Source: a bacterium (GTDB lineage: Bacteria > Patescibacteriota > Patescibacteriia > Patescibacteriales > GWC2-42-12). Taken from it: DNA of 38,076 bases. The stretch lies in contig JAUSGE010000015.1 in the NCBI GenBank assembly GCA_030649205.1, forward strand, positions 1 to 38,076, in the 5' to 3' direction. The position numbers were made by a program, and so were the translations under genes. Shown here piece after piece: positions 30,717 to 38,076 of the stretch (the first letter of the stretch is position 1; each line of letters starts with the position of its first letter). The notes below the pieces were generated by a model. The model worked only from the letters and a program-made list of their open reading frames with translations, ran no database searches and was not told where the DNA came from.

Positions 30717-31643
30717 ATGCAAGAAAAAGAGATTGAAAAAAAAGTGGAAAATTACGTGGGGCCGGAAGGCATTAGCACCAGGGAACTGGAGGCTGGTTTG
30801 TGGTATGTTGAGCATCGGCAAAAATTAAAATGGGCTTTATACGGGGCGCTGATTTTAATCGGCGCGGTTTCTTGGTCTTATACTATCTATGGTTTTGCTT
30901 ATTATCTGGCGCGCGGCATGTCCGAAGATCAAACTTTGGCCAGGCAGTTGGCGCAAGCCGACAGTGTAAGCCATGACAATGTATTGGCGGCCAGCGCCAG
31001 GCCATTGACATTAAGCCCGGTGGAAATTATCAGATTTGCCAATAATAAGTACGATCTTGCCGCCCCAATAAAAAACGACAATCCGCGCTGGTGGGCGAAA
31101 TTTGATTATTATTTTGCGTCTGCGGCCGGCCGGACCGAGCAGCGGCCTGGCTATATTTTGCCGCTGGAAGATAAATATCTCCTGGCCCTGGCCAGAGATT
31201 TTACCGGCGAGCCGGCTGACGCCAGGCTGGTTATGGAAAATTTGAGCTGGCGCCGCTTGAGCGCCAAACAAATTCCGGATTGGCGGGATTATTACAAAAA
31301 ACACCTGGATATAGAGACCGCTGACGTAAAATTCATTCCGGCTGGCGCCGGCGATCTGGCCGGTAAATTAAATTTAAACCAATTGAGCTTTAAGGCAATT
31401 AACCGGACAGCTTATAATTTTTGGCAAGCAGGCTTTACCATCTTACTGGTTGGCGGCGGCGGCTTGGTTGGCGTTAATCATTATGTTTTGGATAATTTTA
31501 TGTCCGGCCAAGAAGCGCCGGTGGCGCTGAATTGGCCGGGCAATCTCGGGACAGCGGATCGGGTTGAAATAATTCCGGAAATCAATATAATGGAAGATGA
31601 TATTTATATACCTTATGAAGGAGGAGTAGGGCAAGAGAAGTAA
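30717..31643 (+). CDS. Membrane protein of unknown function upstream of rodA (308 residues)
   Basis: Not recognised. A charged N-terminus is followed by a membrane helix (about 38-61), a roughly 170-residue domain with many aromatic residues (NPRWWAKFDYYFAS), a second hydrophobic segment near 236-258 (AGFTILLVGGGGLVG) and an acidic C-terminus. AGAGAAG lies 5 bases before the ATG. It ends one base before rodA, so the two are co-transcribed; a role in envelope or cell-wall assembly is inferred only from that. Confidence 0.7.
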   Translation: MQEKEIEKKVENYVGPEGISTRELEAGLWYVEHRQKLKWALYGALILIGAVSWSYTIYGFAYYLARGMSEDQTLARQLAQADSVSHDNVLAASARPLTLSPVEIIRFANNKYDLAAPIKNDNPRWWAKFDYYFASAAGRTEQRPGYILPLEDKYLLALARDFTGEPADARLVMENLSWRRLSAKQIPDWRDYYKKHLDIETADVKFIPAGAGDLAGKLNLNQLSFKAINRTAYNFWQAGFTILLVGGGGLVGVNHYVLDNFMSGQEAPVALNWPGNLGTADRVEIIPEINIMEDDIYIPYEGGVGQEK

Positions 31644-31644
31644 G

Positions 31645-32748
31645 ATGAATAAACTAATAATATATTTAAAAAATTTTGACTGGATTTTATTCACCGCGGT
31701 AATACTTTTGGTTTGTTTTGGTTTGGCGGAAATTTACAGCGTGGCCCTGGGCCGCTCCCAGGTTGATCTGCTTAATTTTAAAAAGCAGATTATTTTTATC
31801 ATCGCCGGCGCAATTTCGCTTTTTTTATTGGCCGGTTTTGATTACCATAGTTTAAGAAGCTATAGCAAATATTTTTATATCCTCGCGGTTTTACTATTGG
31901 CCGGAGTGCTGGTATTCGGCCAAACGATCAGGGGAACCAAGGGCTGGTTTAATTTGGCCGGATATAACCTTCAGCCGGTTGAATTCATAAAATTTGTTTT
32001 AGTTTTATTTCTGGCGAAATATTTTTCCGGAGCCTCGCTTAAGGCTAAAGAGCTAAAGCATCTGGCCATTTCTTTCAGCGGCGTTTTGATTCTAATTATT
32101 CTAGTGTTGGTTCAGCCGGACTTCGGCTCGGCTTGCTTGTTATTTTTTCTTTGGCTGGCCATGGTCGCCTTGGCCGGGTTTGAAAAAAAGTATTTTTTAA
32201 TAATATTTTTGGCGCTGGCCATTGTTTTTACCGGTTCTTGGTATTTTATTTTCCAAGATTACCAGAAGCAGAGAATTATTACTTTTTTAAATCCGTCTTT
32301 TAATCCTTTGGATCAGGGCTATAATGTTTCACAGGCGATTATCGCGGTCGGCGCCGGCCGCTTGGCCGGCCGCGGCTTGGGTTTCGGCTCGCAATCGCAA
32401 TTAAAGTTTTTGCCTGAAGCGCAGACCGATTTTATTTTCGCCGTGGTGGCGGAGGAACTGGGTTTTTCCGGGGTCTTGCTTATTTTGTTTTTCTTTGCTA
32501 TATTTTTTTATCGCGCTCTTTATCACCTAAAAAGAGTGAATAACGATTTCGGCGTATTTTTCATTCTAGGCGCGGTAAGCTTGATTTTTATTGAAATGTT
32601 TATTAATATTGGAATGAATCTGGGAATTTTACCGGTGGTGGGTATTTCTCTGCCTTTTTTAAGCTATGGCGGCAGCGGCCTGATCTCCAGCTTAATGCTG
32701 GTTGGGGTGATGGAAAGCATCATTATTAGATCTAAAATTAACTATTAA
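31645..32748 (+). CDS. rodA: SEDS peptidoglycan polymerase RodA
   Basis: A membrane glycosyltransferase that polymerises lipid II during cell elongation. The 367 residues contain about ten hydrophobic helices and SEDS-family signatures: GTKGWFNLAG, QPDFGSACLL, NPLDQGYNVSQAIIAVGAG, LPEAQTDFIFAVVAEELGF and a final ISLPFLSYGGSGL. RodA and FtsW are close relatives; length and lack of long termini favour RodA. The ATG follows the upstream stop by one base, with GGAG further up. Confidence 0.9.
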   Translation: MNKLIIYLKNFDWILFTAVILLVCFGLAEIYSVALGRSQVDLLNFKKQIIFIIAGAISLFLLAGFDYHSLRSYSKYFYILAVLLLAGVLVFGQTIRGTKGWFNLAGYNLQPVEFIKFVLVLFLAKYFSGASLKAKELKHLAISFSGVLILIILVLVQPDFGSACLLFFLWLAMVALAGFEKKYFLIIFLALAIVFTGSWYFIFQDYQKQRIITFLNPSFNPLDQGYNVSQAIIAVGAGRLAGRGLGFGSQSQLKFLPEAQTDFIFAVVAEELGFSGVLLILFFFAIFFYRALYHLKRVNNDFGVFFILGAVSLIFIEMFINIGMNLGILPVVGISLPFLSYGGSGLISSLMLVGVMESIIIRSKINY

Positions 32749-32757
32749 ATAACCTTT

Positions 32758-32782
32758 AAAAACTTTTTCAGAAAAAGTTTTT
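32758..32782 (+). terminator. Probable terminator after rodA
   Basis: AAAAACTTTTT (32758-32768) and AAAAAGTTTTT (32772-32782) form a perfect but AT-rich hairpin ending in T, followed by AATATTTT. Confidence 0.45.
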
Positions 32783-32805
32783 AATATTTTCAAAAAATAT
32801 AACGT

Positions 32806-32862
32806 ATCGAGCTAAAATTTAATAGCGGGCAAAGCCCTACGGCCATTAAATTTTAACTCGAT
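32806..32862 (+). promoter_or_regulatory. Large palindrome immediately upstream of rplY
   Basis: ATCGAG-C-TAAAATTTAAT pairs with ATTAAATTTTA-A-CTCGAT, with AGCGGGCAAAGCCCTACGGCC in the loop, itself containing GGGC/GCCC. It ends 9 bases before the ATG, so in RNA it would sit at the ribosome entry site. It could be an autoregulatory leader or a repeat element. Confidence 0.5.
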
Positions 32863-32871
32863 TAAACAAAT

Positions 32872-33540
32872 ATGACACAAGTAAAATTAGAGGTTCAACC
32901 GCGAACCGAAACAAGCGGCAAAGCCAAAAGAATTTTAAGGGATGGTTTTATTCCGGCCGTGGTCTACGGTTCGGGCGCTGACAATAAAAGCATCAAAGTA
33001 AAAAAGCATGATTTTGCCAAAACTTTTGCCATAGCCGGAGAGTTCAATCTGATTGACTTATCTATCGGCGGAGATAAAGCGGCCAAAGTGATTATTAAAG
33101 ATGTCCAGCGCGACGGCCTAACCAATAATATTATCCACGTTGATTTTTATCAGGTGGACATGAACAAGAAGATTACCGCTGATATTCCTTTGAATTTCAT
33201 CGGTGAATCCAAGGCCGTTAAGGAGTTGGGCGGAACTTTGGTGAAAAATATGGATAAAGCCGAAGTCAGCTGTTTGCCGGGTGATTTGGTCAGCCGTATT
33301 GATGTTGATATTTCCCGCTTGGAAAGTTTTGATCAATTTATAAGATTGCAAGATTTAGTTTTGCCTGCCGGCATTGAGCTGGCCAGCGCTACCAATGAAG
33401 CCGTGGTCGGCGTCGTTGAAACAAAAGTTGAAGCTGAAGAGGTTAAGCCGGCGGAAGCCGCTCCCGCGGCCGGAGCGGAAGCCGCGGCCGAGCCCGCCAA
33501 TGAAGCCGGACGGGATAAAGCTGAAGAAGCGAAAAAATAA
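32872..33540 (+). CDS. rplY: 50S ribosomal protein L25 (CTC/TL5 type)
   Basis: Binds 5S rRNA in the large subunit. The 222 residues have the N-terminal L25 domain (RTETSGKAKRILRDGFIPAVVYG, DVQRDGLTNNIIHVDFYQV) and the C-terminal beta domain of the CTC class (IPLNFIGESKAVKELGG, EVSCLPGDLVSRIDVDIS). The last 35 residues are an Ala/Glu/Pro-rich low-complexity tail. No Shine-Dalgarno; a palindrome precedes the ATG and a clear terminator follows. Confidence 0.94.
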   Translation: MTQVKLEVQPRTETSGKAKRILRDGFIPAVVYGSGADNKSIKVKKHDFAKTFAIAGEFNLIDLSIGGDKAAKVIIKDVQRDGLTNNIIHVDFYQVDMNKKITADIPLNFIGESKAVKELGGTLVKNMDKAEVSCLPGDLVSRIDVDISRLESFDQFIRLQDLVLPAGIELASATNEAVVGVVETKVEAEEVKPAEAAPAAGAEAAAEPANEAGRDKAEEAKK

Positions 33541-33550
33541 CATAAAAATA

Positions 33551-33599
33551 AAAACAGCTCCAATAAGGCGCCAGGGGCTGTTTTTTATTTTTTTTGTTT
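33551..33599 (+). terminator. Intrinsic terminator after rplY
   Basis: AAAACAGCTCC (33551-33561) pairs with GGGGCTGTTTT (33574-33584) and is followed by TTATTTTTTTTGTTTTT. Confidence 0.9.
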
Positions 33600-33611
33600 T
33601 TATGGTATAAT
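33594..33611 (+). promoter_or_regulatory. Candidate promoter of the two pilin genes
   Basis: Extended -10 TATGGTATAAT with TATAAT at 33606-33611. No good -35 is seen; it follows directly on the rplY terminator. An AGGAGGG at about 33612 lies too far from the ATG (33642) to be its ribosome binding site. Confidence 0.45.
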
Positions 33612-33641
33612 AGGAGGGCCTAGTATTTAAAATTAAAAAAT

Positions 33642-34100
33642 ATGCGCAAACAAATAAACGAAGGCTTTACTTTAATAGAACTTTTGGTGGTGATATCAAT
33701 TATCGGTTTTTTAACCGTGGCTTCGGTAGTGATTTTTAATATCGTTCGAATGAATGCCCGGGATACCGTCAGGGTCGGTAATATCGCGACTATTAAGCGG
33801 GCGTTGGCCATGTATTTAAACGATTCTGCCACCGGTTATCCGGCGTCAAGCGGCGAGTGCTTAAACGCGGCCAGCGGCGTCGGCGCGGAGCTCAAGGCTA
33901 GACAATCATTGCTGGTAGTGCCCACGGATCCTTTGTGGGCTGTTGCGCCCGGCAGTGTTACTAACGGCGTGGCCGTAAGCCCTTCAAAAAATTTTTGCTA
34001 TTTTTATTTTTCCGGCGACCGGAGCCATTACTCGGTCAGCTATTATTTGGAATCCAGCTCAAAAGCCGGCAGCGCCGGAATTAATGTTGCCACTCAATAA
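33642..34100 (+). CDS. Type IV pilin-like prepilin (152 residues)
   Basis: An 8-residue leader MRKQINEG precedes FTLIELLVVISIIGFLTVASV, the canonical prepilin signal, cut after Gly8 with Glu5 conserved. The globular part has MNARDTVRVGNIATIKRALAMYL and a two-Cys region, as in GspG-like pseudopilins. It is followed by a related gene 6 bases downstream. Likely part of a type IV pilus or pseudopilus. No Shine-Dalgarno. Confidence 0.88.
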   Translation: MRKQINEGFTLIELLVVISIIGFLTVASVVIFNIVRMNARDTVRVGNIATIKRALAMYLNDSATGYPASSGECLNAASGVGAELKARQSLLVVPTDPLWAVAPGSVTNGVAVSPSKNFCYFYFSGDRSHYSVSYYLESSSKAGSAGINVATQ

Positions 34101-34106
34101 TTAATT

Positions 34107-34613
34107 ATGCTGGAAATTAGCAATGTCGCGCCGCATCGGATGCAAAAGCTGGTGGCCATGGTTTTTGCCGGCTGTCTGGTTGTCTTGTTTTTCTCCGGTT
34201 TTAGCACCATCAAAGCAAAGATTAGCGATATTAAAAGGCGGGCCGATATAAATGTTTTAGTTAAAGCTCTTGATTTATACCATGATAAGTATGGCGCATA
34301 CCCCGATTCAATCAATGACTGGCAGGGCTGGGATTTAAGCATCGCCTATAACGGCGGCGGCTCGGGTTTTTTGAATATGGTAAAAGCGGCTGGCTTAATA
34401 GACAGGCTAGCGGCAGATCCGATCAATAACGCGTCATACCATTACCGCTACCAGAAATATTCAGCCGGCGAGTATGGCTGCAAAAATTCTTTTTACATTT
34501 TGCAGGCGGTAAGTTTTGAATTGCCGAATAACGATAATGGCAAAGGCCAGTGTCCGGAGTTTAACTGGGTTGAATCGTCGCCTAATGGCTATACGGTCCA
34601 GGTCTTTGATTAA
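34107..34613 (+). CDS. Pseudopilin-like protein lacking the prepilin cleavage motif (168 residues)
   Basis: A hydrophobic helix (about 15-33) is followed by KAKISDIKRRADINVLVKALDLYHDKYGAYP, the typical alpha-helix and YP turn of GspG-like pilins, and a beta domain with Tyr- and Cys-containing segments. The usual Gly-Phe-Thr-Leu-Ile-Glu cleavage site is absent, so it may stay anchored uncleaved. It sits 6 bases after the pilin gene. Its stop overlaps the prmC stop on the other strand. Confidence 0.75.
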   Translation: MLEISNVAPHRMQKLVAMVFAGCLVVLFFSGFSTIKAKISDIKRRADINVLVKALDLYHDKYGAYPDSINDWQGWDLSIAYNGGGSGFLNMVKAAGLIDRLAADPINNASYHYRYQKYSAGEYGCKNSFYILQAVSFELPNNDNGKGQCPEFNWVESSPNGYTVQVFD

Positions 34614-35518
34614 CTAGCATAAGACACTCGGTGTCCAAGGGGACACCGAGTGTCTATTATAACCAATCTATTAAGGCCGCAGAGGTCTTTTTTTATTTGG
34701 AGTTTGGCTTGAGGCAAATATTGCTTGGCAAGCTGTCTCATCTTGCCGGTTTGCCGCGGATCAATCTCACAGAGCGCGGTGATGTCGCCGCGCAATGTTT
34801 TAATTTGTTTAAATAATTTTTCATAAAGCTCAAGGCCGTTTTTACCAGCGTAAAGCGCGATTTTTGGTTCAAATCTAAGGCCGACTGTATCCGCGGAAGT
34901 GTTATTTTTCCAGGCTGACCAGCCATAGGGCAGATTGGCCAAGATAATTAAGTTAGAAGTAAGAATCGAGAATTTAGAATTATAAATAACGGGAGACAAT
35001 AAGTCTCCTTTTAAAAATTTTATATTTTTGGCAACGCCATGATGTTTAGCATTTTGTTTGGCGACAGTTAAGGCTTTGGCCGAAATGTCAGCGGCCAGAA
35101 ATTTGCAATTAGTTATTAGTTTTGCCAGCGTAATAATAACGCAGCCTGAACCAGTGCCAATGTCCAGCAGAGTTACAGGTTGTGGGCTACGGGCTATGGG
35201 CTTCAGCGCTTCTTCCACTATAAGCTCGGTTTCAGGGCGGGGGATTAAGACATCTTTGTTAACAATAAAATCAAGCCCATAGAATTCTTTATGGCCGGCA
35301 AGGTAAGCAATGGGCTCGCCCTTAAGGCGCCGGGCAATGAGAGATTCAAGGCTGGCGGTTTGCCAGGCGCTAATTTTTTTTTCTCCGTGCGCCAGTAAAA
35401 ATTCTCGCGGTTTTTTTAAAACATGAGATAGCAGAAGCTCGGCTTCTAGATGAGGATTGTCAATTTTTTGGGCTGTGAGTTTTGGTATAGTAAGTTTGAG
35501 CAGTTGTTGGATAGTCAT
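34610..35518 (-). CDS. prmC: Release factor glutamine methyltransferase PrmC
   Basis: Methylates the GGQ glutamine of release factors. The 302 residues have the N-terminal helical substrate-binding domain, LIPRPETE, the SAM site DIGTGSGC (119-126), ANLPY (194-198; the canonical NPPY with Leu for the first Pro) and the final EPKIALYAGKNGLELY. From residue 289 the chain is encoded by the GACACTCGG hairpin, giving a DTRCPLGHRVSYAS tail absent from the family. It follows prfA by 4 bases, the usual operon order. No Shine-Dalgarno. Confidence 0.93.
   Translation of the reverse strand: MTIQQLLKLTIPKLTAQKIDNPHLEAELLLSHVLKKPREFLLAHGEKKISAWQTASLESLIARRLKGEPIAYLAGHKEFYGLDFIVNKDVLIPRPETELIVEEALKPIARSPQPVTLLDIGTGSGCVIITLAKLITNCKFLAADISAKALTVAKQNAKHHGVAKNIKFLKGDLLSPVIYNSKFSILTSNLIILANLPYGWSAWKNNTSADTVGLRFEPKIALYAGKNGLELYEKLFKQIKTLRGDITALCEIDPRQTGKMRQLAKQYLPQAKLQIKKDLCGLNRLVIIDTRCPLGHRVSYAS
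34623..34654. repeat. GACACTCGGTGTCC hairpin, copy 3 (inside the prmC 3' end)
   Basis: Perfect 14-bp arms around AAGG. It lies in the prmC coding sequence and just past the stop of the convergent pseudopilin gene, so it may also terminate that transcript (TATTATA follows). Confidence 0.85.
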
Positions 35519-35522
35519 TAAT

Positions 35523-36626
35523 TTATTGTTCGTGAGATTGCTTCGTCGCTGGCGCTCCTCGCAATGACATAGAGAGTTTTTTCAGCGTTTCAATAATCTC
35601 CCCAATATCCCCATCCATAATTCTGGAAATTCCGTGCCAGTTTTGCTTGGCGCGATGGTCGGTGACGCGGTCCTGGGGAAAATTGTAGGTTCTGATTTTT
35701 TCGCTGCGATCGCCCGAGCCGATCTGCTGTTTTCTTTGCGCCGATTCGCGCGCGCGCTTTTCGTCTTCTGTCTTCTGCAAAAGGCGCGAGCGCAAGATTT
35801 GCATGGCTTTTTCCTTATTTTGGTGCTGGGATTTTTCGTCCTGGCAGGTAACCACCAGGCCGCTGGGCAGGTGGGTGAGGCGAATGGCCGAATAAGTGGT
35901 ATTGACGCTTTGTCCGCCCGGCCCGGATGAGCAGTAGGTATCAATTCTGATATCTTGGGGCTTAATTTCCAAATCAATCTCTTCGGCTTCGGGCATGACC
36001 GCGACCGTGATGGCGCTGGTATGCACCCGGCCGGCCTTTTCGGTCGCCGGCACTCTCTGCACGCGGTGGGTGCCGGCTTCAAATTTTAAACTGCCATAAA
36101 CCCCGCCGGAGATGCCAGCGGGGTGAACGTTCTGGCCGCTGACTGAAAAAATTATTTCTTTAAAACCGCCGATGCCGATGCGGCTGGCGTATAAGATTTC
36201 CAGCTTCCAGCCTAGTTTTTCCGCGTAACGCGCGTAAGCTCTAAACAATTCAGCCGCGAACAAGGCGGATTCATCGCCGCCCGTGCCGGCGCGTATTTCC
36301 ATGATGATATTTTTTTTGTCATGGGGGTCGGCCGGGTGCAGTTCAATTTCAATTTTATTTTTCAGCTCCCCGGTTTGCTGCTTTAATTTGGCGATTTCAT
36401 CTTTAGCGATTTTTACCAGCTCTTCGTCTGCCTCGCTGGCAATCATTTCTTCGCCTTGTTCCAGCTGTTTCTGTTTTTTCTCCAGTTCCAAAATCAGCTC
36501 AATCGCGTATTTGAGCTCGCTGTGCTGTTTGGAAATTTCCCTTAGCTTTTTTTGATCGGAAATAACGGCCGGATCGGAAAGCCGGTTTTCCAGTTCGCTG
36601 AATTTTTGTTTGGTGTCGGAATACAT
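35523..36626 (-). CDS. prfA: Peptide chain release factor 1
   Basis: Ends translation at UAA and UAG. The 367 residues show the domain 1 coiled coil, the PAT tripeptide (193-195 in [17 protein letters not shown]) that reads the stop codon, [12 protein letters not shown] with GGQ at 237-239, and the usual [11 protein letters not shown]. The last 15 residues (353-367, [15 protein letters not shown]) are encoded by a GTCATTGCGAG-type repeat and do not look like RF1. It starts without a Shine-Dalgarno between rpmE and prmC. Confidence 0.96.
   Translation of the reverse strand: MYSDTKQKFSELENRLSDPAVISDQKKLREISKQHSELKYAIELILELEKKQKQLEQGEEMIASEADEELVKIAKDEIAKLKQQTGELKNKIEIELHPADPHDKKNIIMEIRAGTGGDESALFAAELFRAYARYAEKLGWKLEILYASRIGIGGFKEIIFSVSGQNVHPAGISGGVYGSLKFEAGTHRVQRVPATEKAGRVHTSAITVAVMPEAEEIDLEIKPQDIRIDTYCSSGPGGQSVNTTYSAIRLTHLPSGLVVTCQDEKSQHQNKEKAMQILRSRLLQKTEDEKRARESAQRKQQIGSGDRSEKIRTYNFPQDRVTDHRAKQNWHGISRIMDGDIGEIIETLKKLSMSLRGAPATKQSHEQ
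35533..35570. repeat. GTCATTGCGAG-type repeat forming the prfA 3' end
   Basis: Contains GAGATTGCTTCGTCGC and CTCCTCGCAATGACAT, the same end sequence as the elements around parB, here inside coding sequence. Confidence 0.75.
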
Positions 36627-36702
36627 AAATAAAAACGGCTACTCTTTATATTATGCCATAAATAAATTATAGCGCAACAAAAAGAATAACCGTCTATCGT
36701 TG

Positions 36703-36987
36703 TTACTTTTTCTCGGTTTTTTTAGCCGCTTTAGCCACGGTTTTAGCCGCCAGTTTGGCTCGCTTGCTTTTAGGCGCGGTTTTGGACTTGGCTTCAACTT
36801 TGGCTCTGAATTTTTCCACGCGCCGCGCCGAATCAAGCAATTTTTGCTTGCCGGTGTAAAAAGGGTGGCAGGCCGAGCAAATTTCCACCTTAAGCTCGGG
36901 TAAAGTTGAACCGGCGGTAAAAGTATTGCCGCAGGCGCAGACCACTTTGGCTTCTTTGTAATATTTTGGATGAATATCTTTTTTCAT
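36703..36987 (-). CDS. rpmE: 50S ribosomal protein L31
   Basis: A large-subunit protein of 94 residues. [10 protein letters not shown] is the canonical L31 start, so I set the start at 36987 and not at the in-frame ATG at 37005. Four Cys (CACG and [12 protein letters not shown]) make it the zinc-binding form. The last 35 residues are a Lys/Ala-rich tail longer than in the common 70-residue L31. The order rpmE-prfA-prmC is a common bacterial operon. No Shine-Dalgarno. Confidence 0.95.
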   Translation of the reverse strand: MKKDIHPKYYKEAKVVCACGNTFTAGSTLPELKVEICSACHPFYTGKQKLLDSARRVEKFRAKVEAKSKTAPKSKRAKLAAKTVAKAAKKTEKK

Positions 36988-37030
36988 ATTGTTCAAGGAT
37001 AACATAAATAATAAAATCTGACAAGAGGGG

Positions 37031-37057
37031 TTGACAGAACTGTAATATTATTATAAT
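37031..37057 (+). promoter_or_regulatory. Candidate rpsB promoter
   Basis: TTGACA (37031-37036), 15-base spacer, TATAAT (37052-37057). Both boxes are consensus, but the spacer is short. The leader to the ATG is about 160 bases and contains two palindromic elements. The opposite strand (TGTCAA, then TATTAT 17 bases on) could serve rpmE. Confidence 0.55.
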
Positions 37058-37115
37058 CTGATAAGTATTAATTTATTAAATCTCTCATACTTCCTTAAAT
37101 TTTCCTTGTCAGACT

Positions 37116-37142
37116 ATTCTGCCTGGCTTTAGCCGGTGTTAA
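37116..37142. repeat. CCGGCTNAAGCCGG element, copy 8
   Basis: ATTCTGCCTGGCTTTAGCCGG-type sequence followed by TGTTAA; opposite orientation to copy 9. Confidence 0.8.
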
Positions 37143-37177
37143 AAAGTTTGGTAAATTGGAAGTAGAGGACTCAAAAT

Positions 37178-37203
37178 AATAGCCGGCTGAAGCCGGGTAG
37201 AAT
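37178..37203. repeat. CCGGCTNAAGCCGG element, copy 9
   Basis: AATAGCCGGCTGAAGCCGGG followed by TAGAAT, 23 bases before rpsB. Copies 8 and 9 face each other and could pair. Confidence 0.85.
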
Positions 37204-37226
37204 TTGAGATAAAAGGAAAAACAATT

Positions 37227-37937
37227 ATGAAAATTCCGACCGTGGAAGAGATGCTTAAAGCCGGCATGCACTTTGGGCATCGCACTTCAAAATGGCACCC
37301 GAAAATGGAGCCTTTTATTTTTGGGTCGCGCAAGGGCGTGCACATCATTGATTTAAGAAAGACCGAAAAAATGCTGGGTGAAGCCTTGGAGTATTTAAAA
37401 AAATTAGCGAGCGAGGGTAAAACCATTTTGCTGGTTGGCACTAAAACGCAAGTTAAAAGCACGCTGAAAAAGATTGCCGAGGAAATCGGCATGCCTTACG
37501 TCAGCGAGAGATGGCTGGGCGGGCTGTTGACCAATTTTGCGGTCATCAGAAATTTGGTCAGAAAATACAAAGATTTGGTGGAAAAAAGAGACAGTGGCAA
37601 GCTGGATAAATATACCAAAAAAGAAAGGCTTGATTTTGACCGAGAGATTGTTAAGCTGGAAACTAACGTCGGCGGCCTGGTTGGTTTAACCAAGGCGCCT
37701 GACGCTATTTTTATCTGGGATATTAGAAAAGAAAAAACCGCTTTTACCGAAGCGAAAAAGAAAAAAATTCCCGTGGCGGCGGTTTGCGACACTAACGTGA
37801 ACCCGGACGGAATTCAATATGTTATTCCGGCCAACGACGACGCGACTAAAGGCATAAAGCTGGTAATGAATCTGATAAAAGAAGCGGTGGAGGAAGGGAA
37901 GACGGAGAGTCAAAATAAAACTGCAAAAAACGACTAA
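37227..37937 (+). CDS. rpsB: 30S ribosomal protein S2
   Basis: A small-subunit protein of 236 residues, complete. Family signatures include MLKAGMHFGHRTSKWHPKM, FGSRKGVHIIDLRKT, LLVGTKTQ, YVSERWLGGLLTNF, GLTKAPDAIFIWDIRKE and VPAAVCDTN-type sequence as IPVAAVCDTNVNPDGI. AAAAGGAAAA lies a little far upstream of the ATG. The translation factor gene tsf, often next, does not follow here; an IS element does. Confidence 0.96.
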   Translation: MKIPTVEEMLKAGMHFGHRTSKWHPKMEPFIFGSRKGVHIIDLRKTEKMLGEALEYLKKLASEGKTILLVGTKTQVKSTLKKIAEEIGMPYVSERWLGGLLTNFAVIRNLVRKYKDLVEKRDSGKLDKYTKKERLDFDREIVKLETNVGGLVGLTKAPDAIFIWDIRKEKTAFTEAKKKKIPVAAVCDTNVNPDGIQYVIPANDDATKGIKLVMNLIKEAVEEGKTESQNKTAKND

Positions 37938-37943
37938 GCCACA

Positions 37944-37970
37944 TTCAATTTGCAAGTGCAACCCTGTGGA
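37944..37970. repeat. Possible end of the IS30-like element
   Basis: TTGCA-AG-TGCAA (about 37952-37963) within ATTCAATTTGCAAGTGCAA, about 30 bases beyond the transposase stop, where a terminal inverted repeat would be expected. The other end is outside the window. Confidence 0.35.
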
Positions 37971-37991
37971 TAAAATTTATAGATATTTGAT

Positions 37992-38076
37992 TCATAATTT
38001 TGAATTTAATTTGTTCATTTCCAGTTCAAACGCCTCGTTTGGCGTTCGGTAGTCTAAAAGTTTGACCGGCCGATTG
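37992..38076 (-). CDS. IS30-like transposase, C-terminal end only
   Basis: The minus strand reads NRPVKLLDYRTPNEAF and then ELEMNKLNSKL before TGA at 37992-37994. The NRP-x-K-x-L-x-Y-x-TP-x-E pattern matches the C-terminal end of IS30-family transposases. The rest lies beyond the window edge, so completeness and activity cannot be judged. It points toward rpsB. Confidence 0.7.
   Translation of the reverse strand, partial: NRPVKLLDYRTPNEAFELEMNKLNSKL

Overview
The window looks like a chromosomal segment of a Patescibacteria (Candidate Phyla Radiation) bacterium, most likely of the Parcubacteria side. This is an inference from style and content, not from a tree. Supporting signs are housekeeping genes that start with little or no Shine-Dalgarno sequence (several apparently leaderless), a ThrRS without a TGS domain, small type IV pilin-like genes, a baseplate-J-like membrane protein next to dnaE, a Lys/Ala-tailed L31, and many short palindromic repeats. 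TGA is used as a normal stop (parB and the gene after it), so UGA is not recoded.

Layout. 1-8.9 kb, almost all minus strand: a de novo purine block (purC, a divergent purE, purB, and PurH split into separate AICAR transformylase and IMP cyclohydrolase genes) mixed with five unrecognised small genes and interrupted by a plus-strand Fic gene. 9.0-9.1 kb: tRNA-Leu(CAA). 9.4-16.8 kb, plus strand: parA, parB, a small Cys-rich anchored protein, dnaE and a baseplate-J-like protein. 16.9-17.4 kb: a MNT nucleotidyltransferase with a broken HEPN remnant between two direct repeats. 17.5-19.8 kb, minus: a four-gene envelope operon ending in a secreted beta-helix protein. 19.9-22.0 kb: a T-box riboswitch and thrS. 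22.0-22.5 kb: a second MNT gene with a truncated HepT remnant. 22.6-23.8 kb: a lipoprotein. 24.0-25.9 kb: a pilin and purD. 25.9-29.3 kb: gyrB interrupted by a 432-residue HNH intein. 29.5-30.5 kb: a Gfo/Idh/MocA oxidoreductase. 30.7-34.6 kb, plus: a membrane protein, rodA, rplY and two pilin-like genes. 34.6-37.0 kb, minus: rpmE-prfA-prmC. 37.2-37.9 kb: rpsB. The right edge cuts into an IS30-like transposase.

Two styles of gene coexist. The purine genes, their unknown neighbours, the envelope operon, the lipoprotein and the oxidoreductase carry clear GGAG/AGGAGG ribosome binding sites, and many end in strong intrinsic terminators. ParAB, DnaE, GyrB, ThrRS, the release-factor operon and the pilins mostly lack a Shine-Dalgarno. 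This may reflect acquisition of the first set from another lineage or two translation regimes in one cell.

The intergenic DNA is rich in repeats: three identical 14-bp-arm hairpins, nine copies of a CCGGCTNAAGCCGG element, GTCATTGCGAG-type palindromes and others. Two of these repeats have become coding and supply the C-terminal tails of release factor 1 and of PrmC, the enzyme that methylates it.
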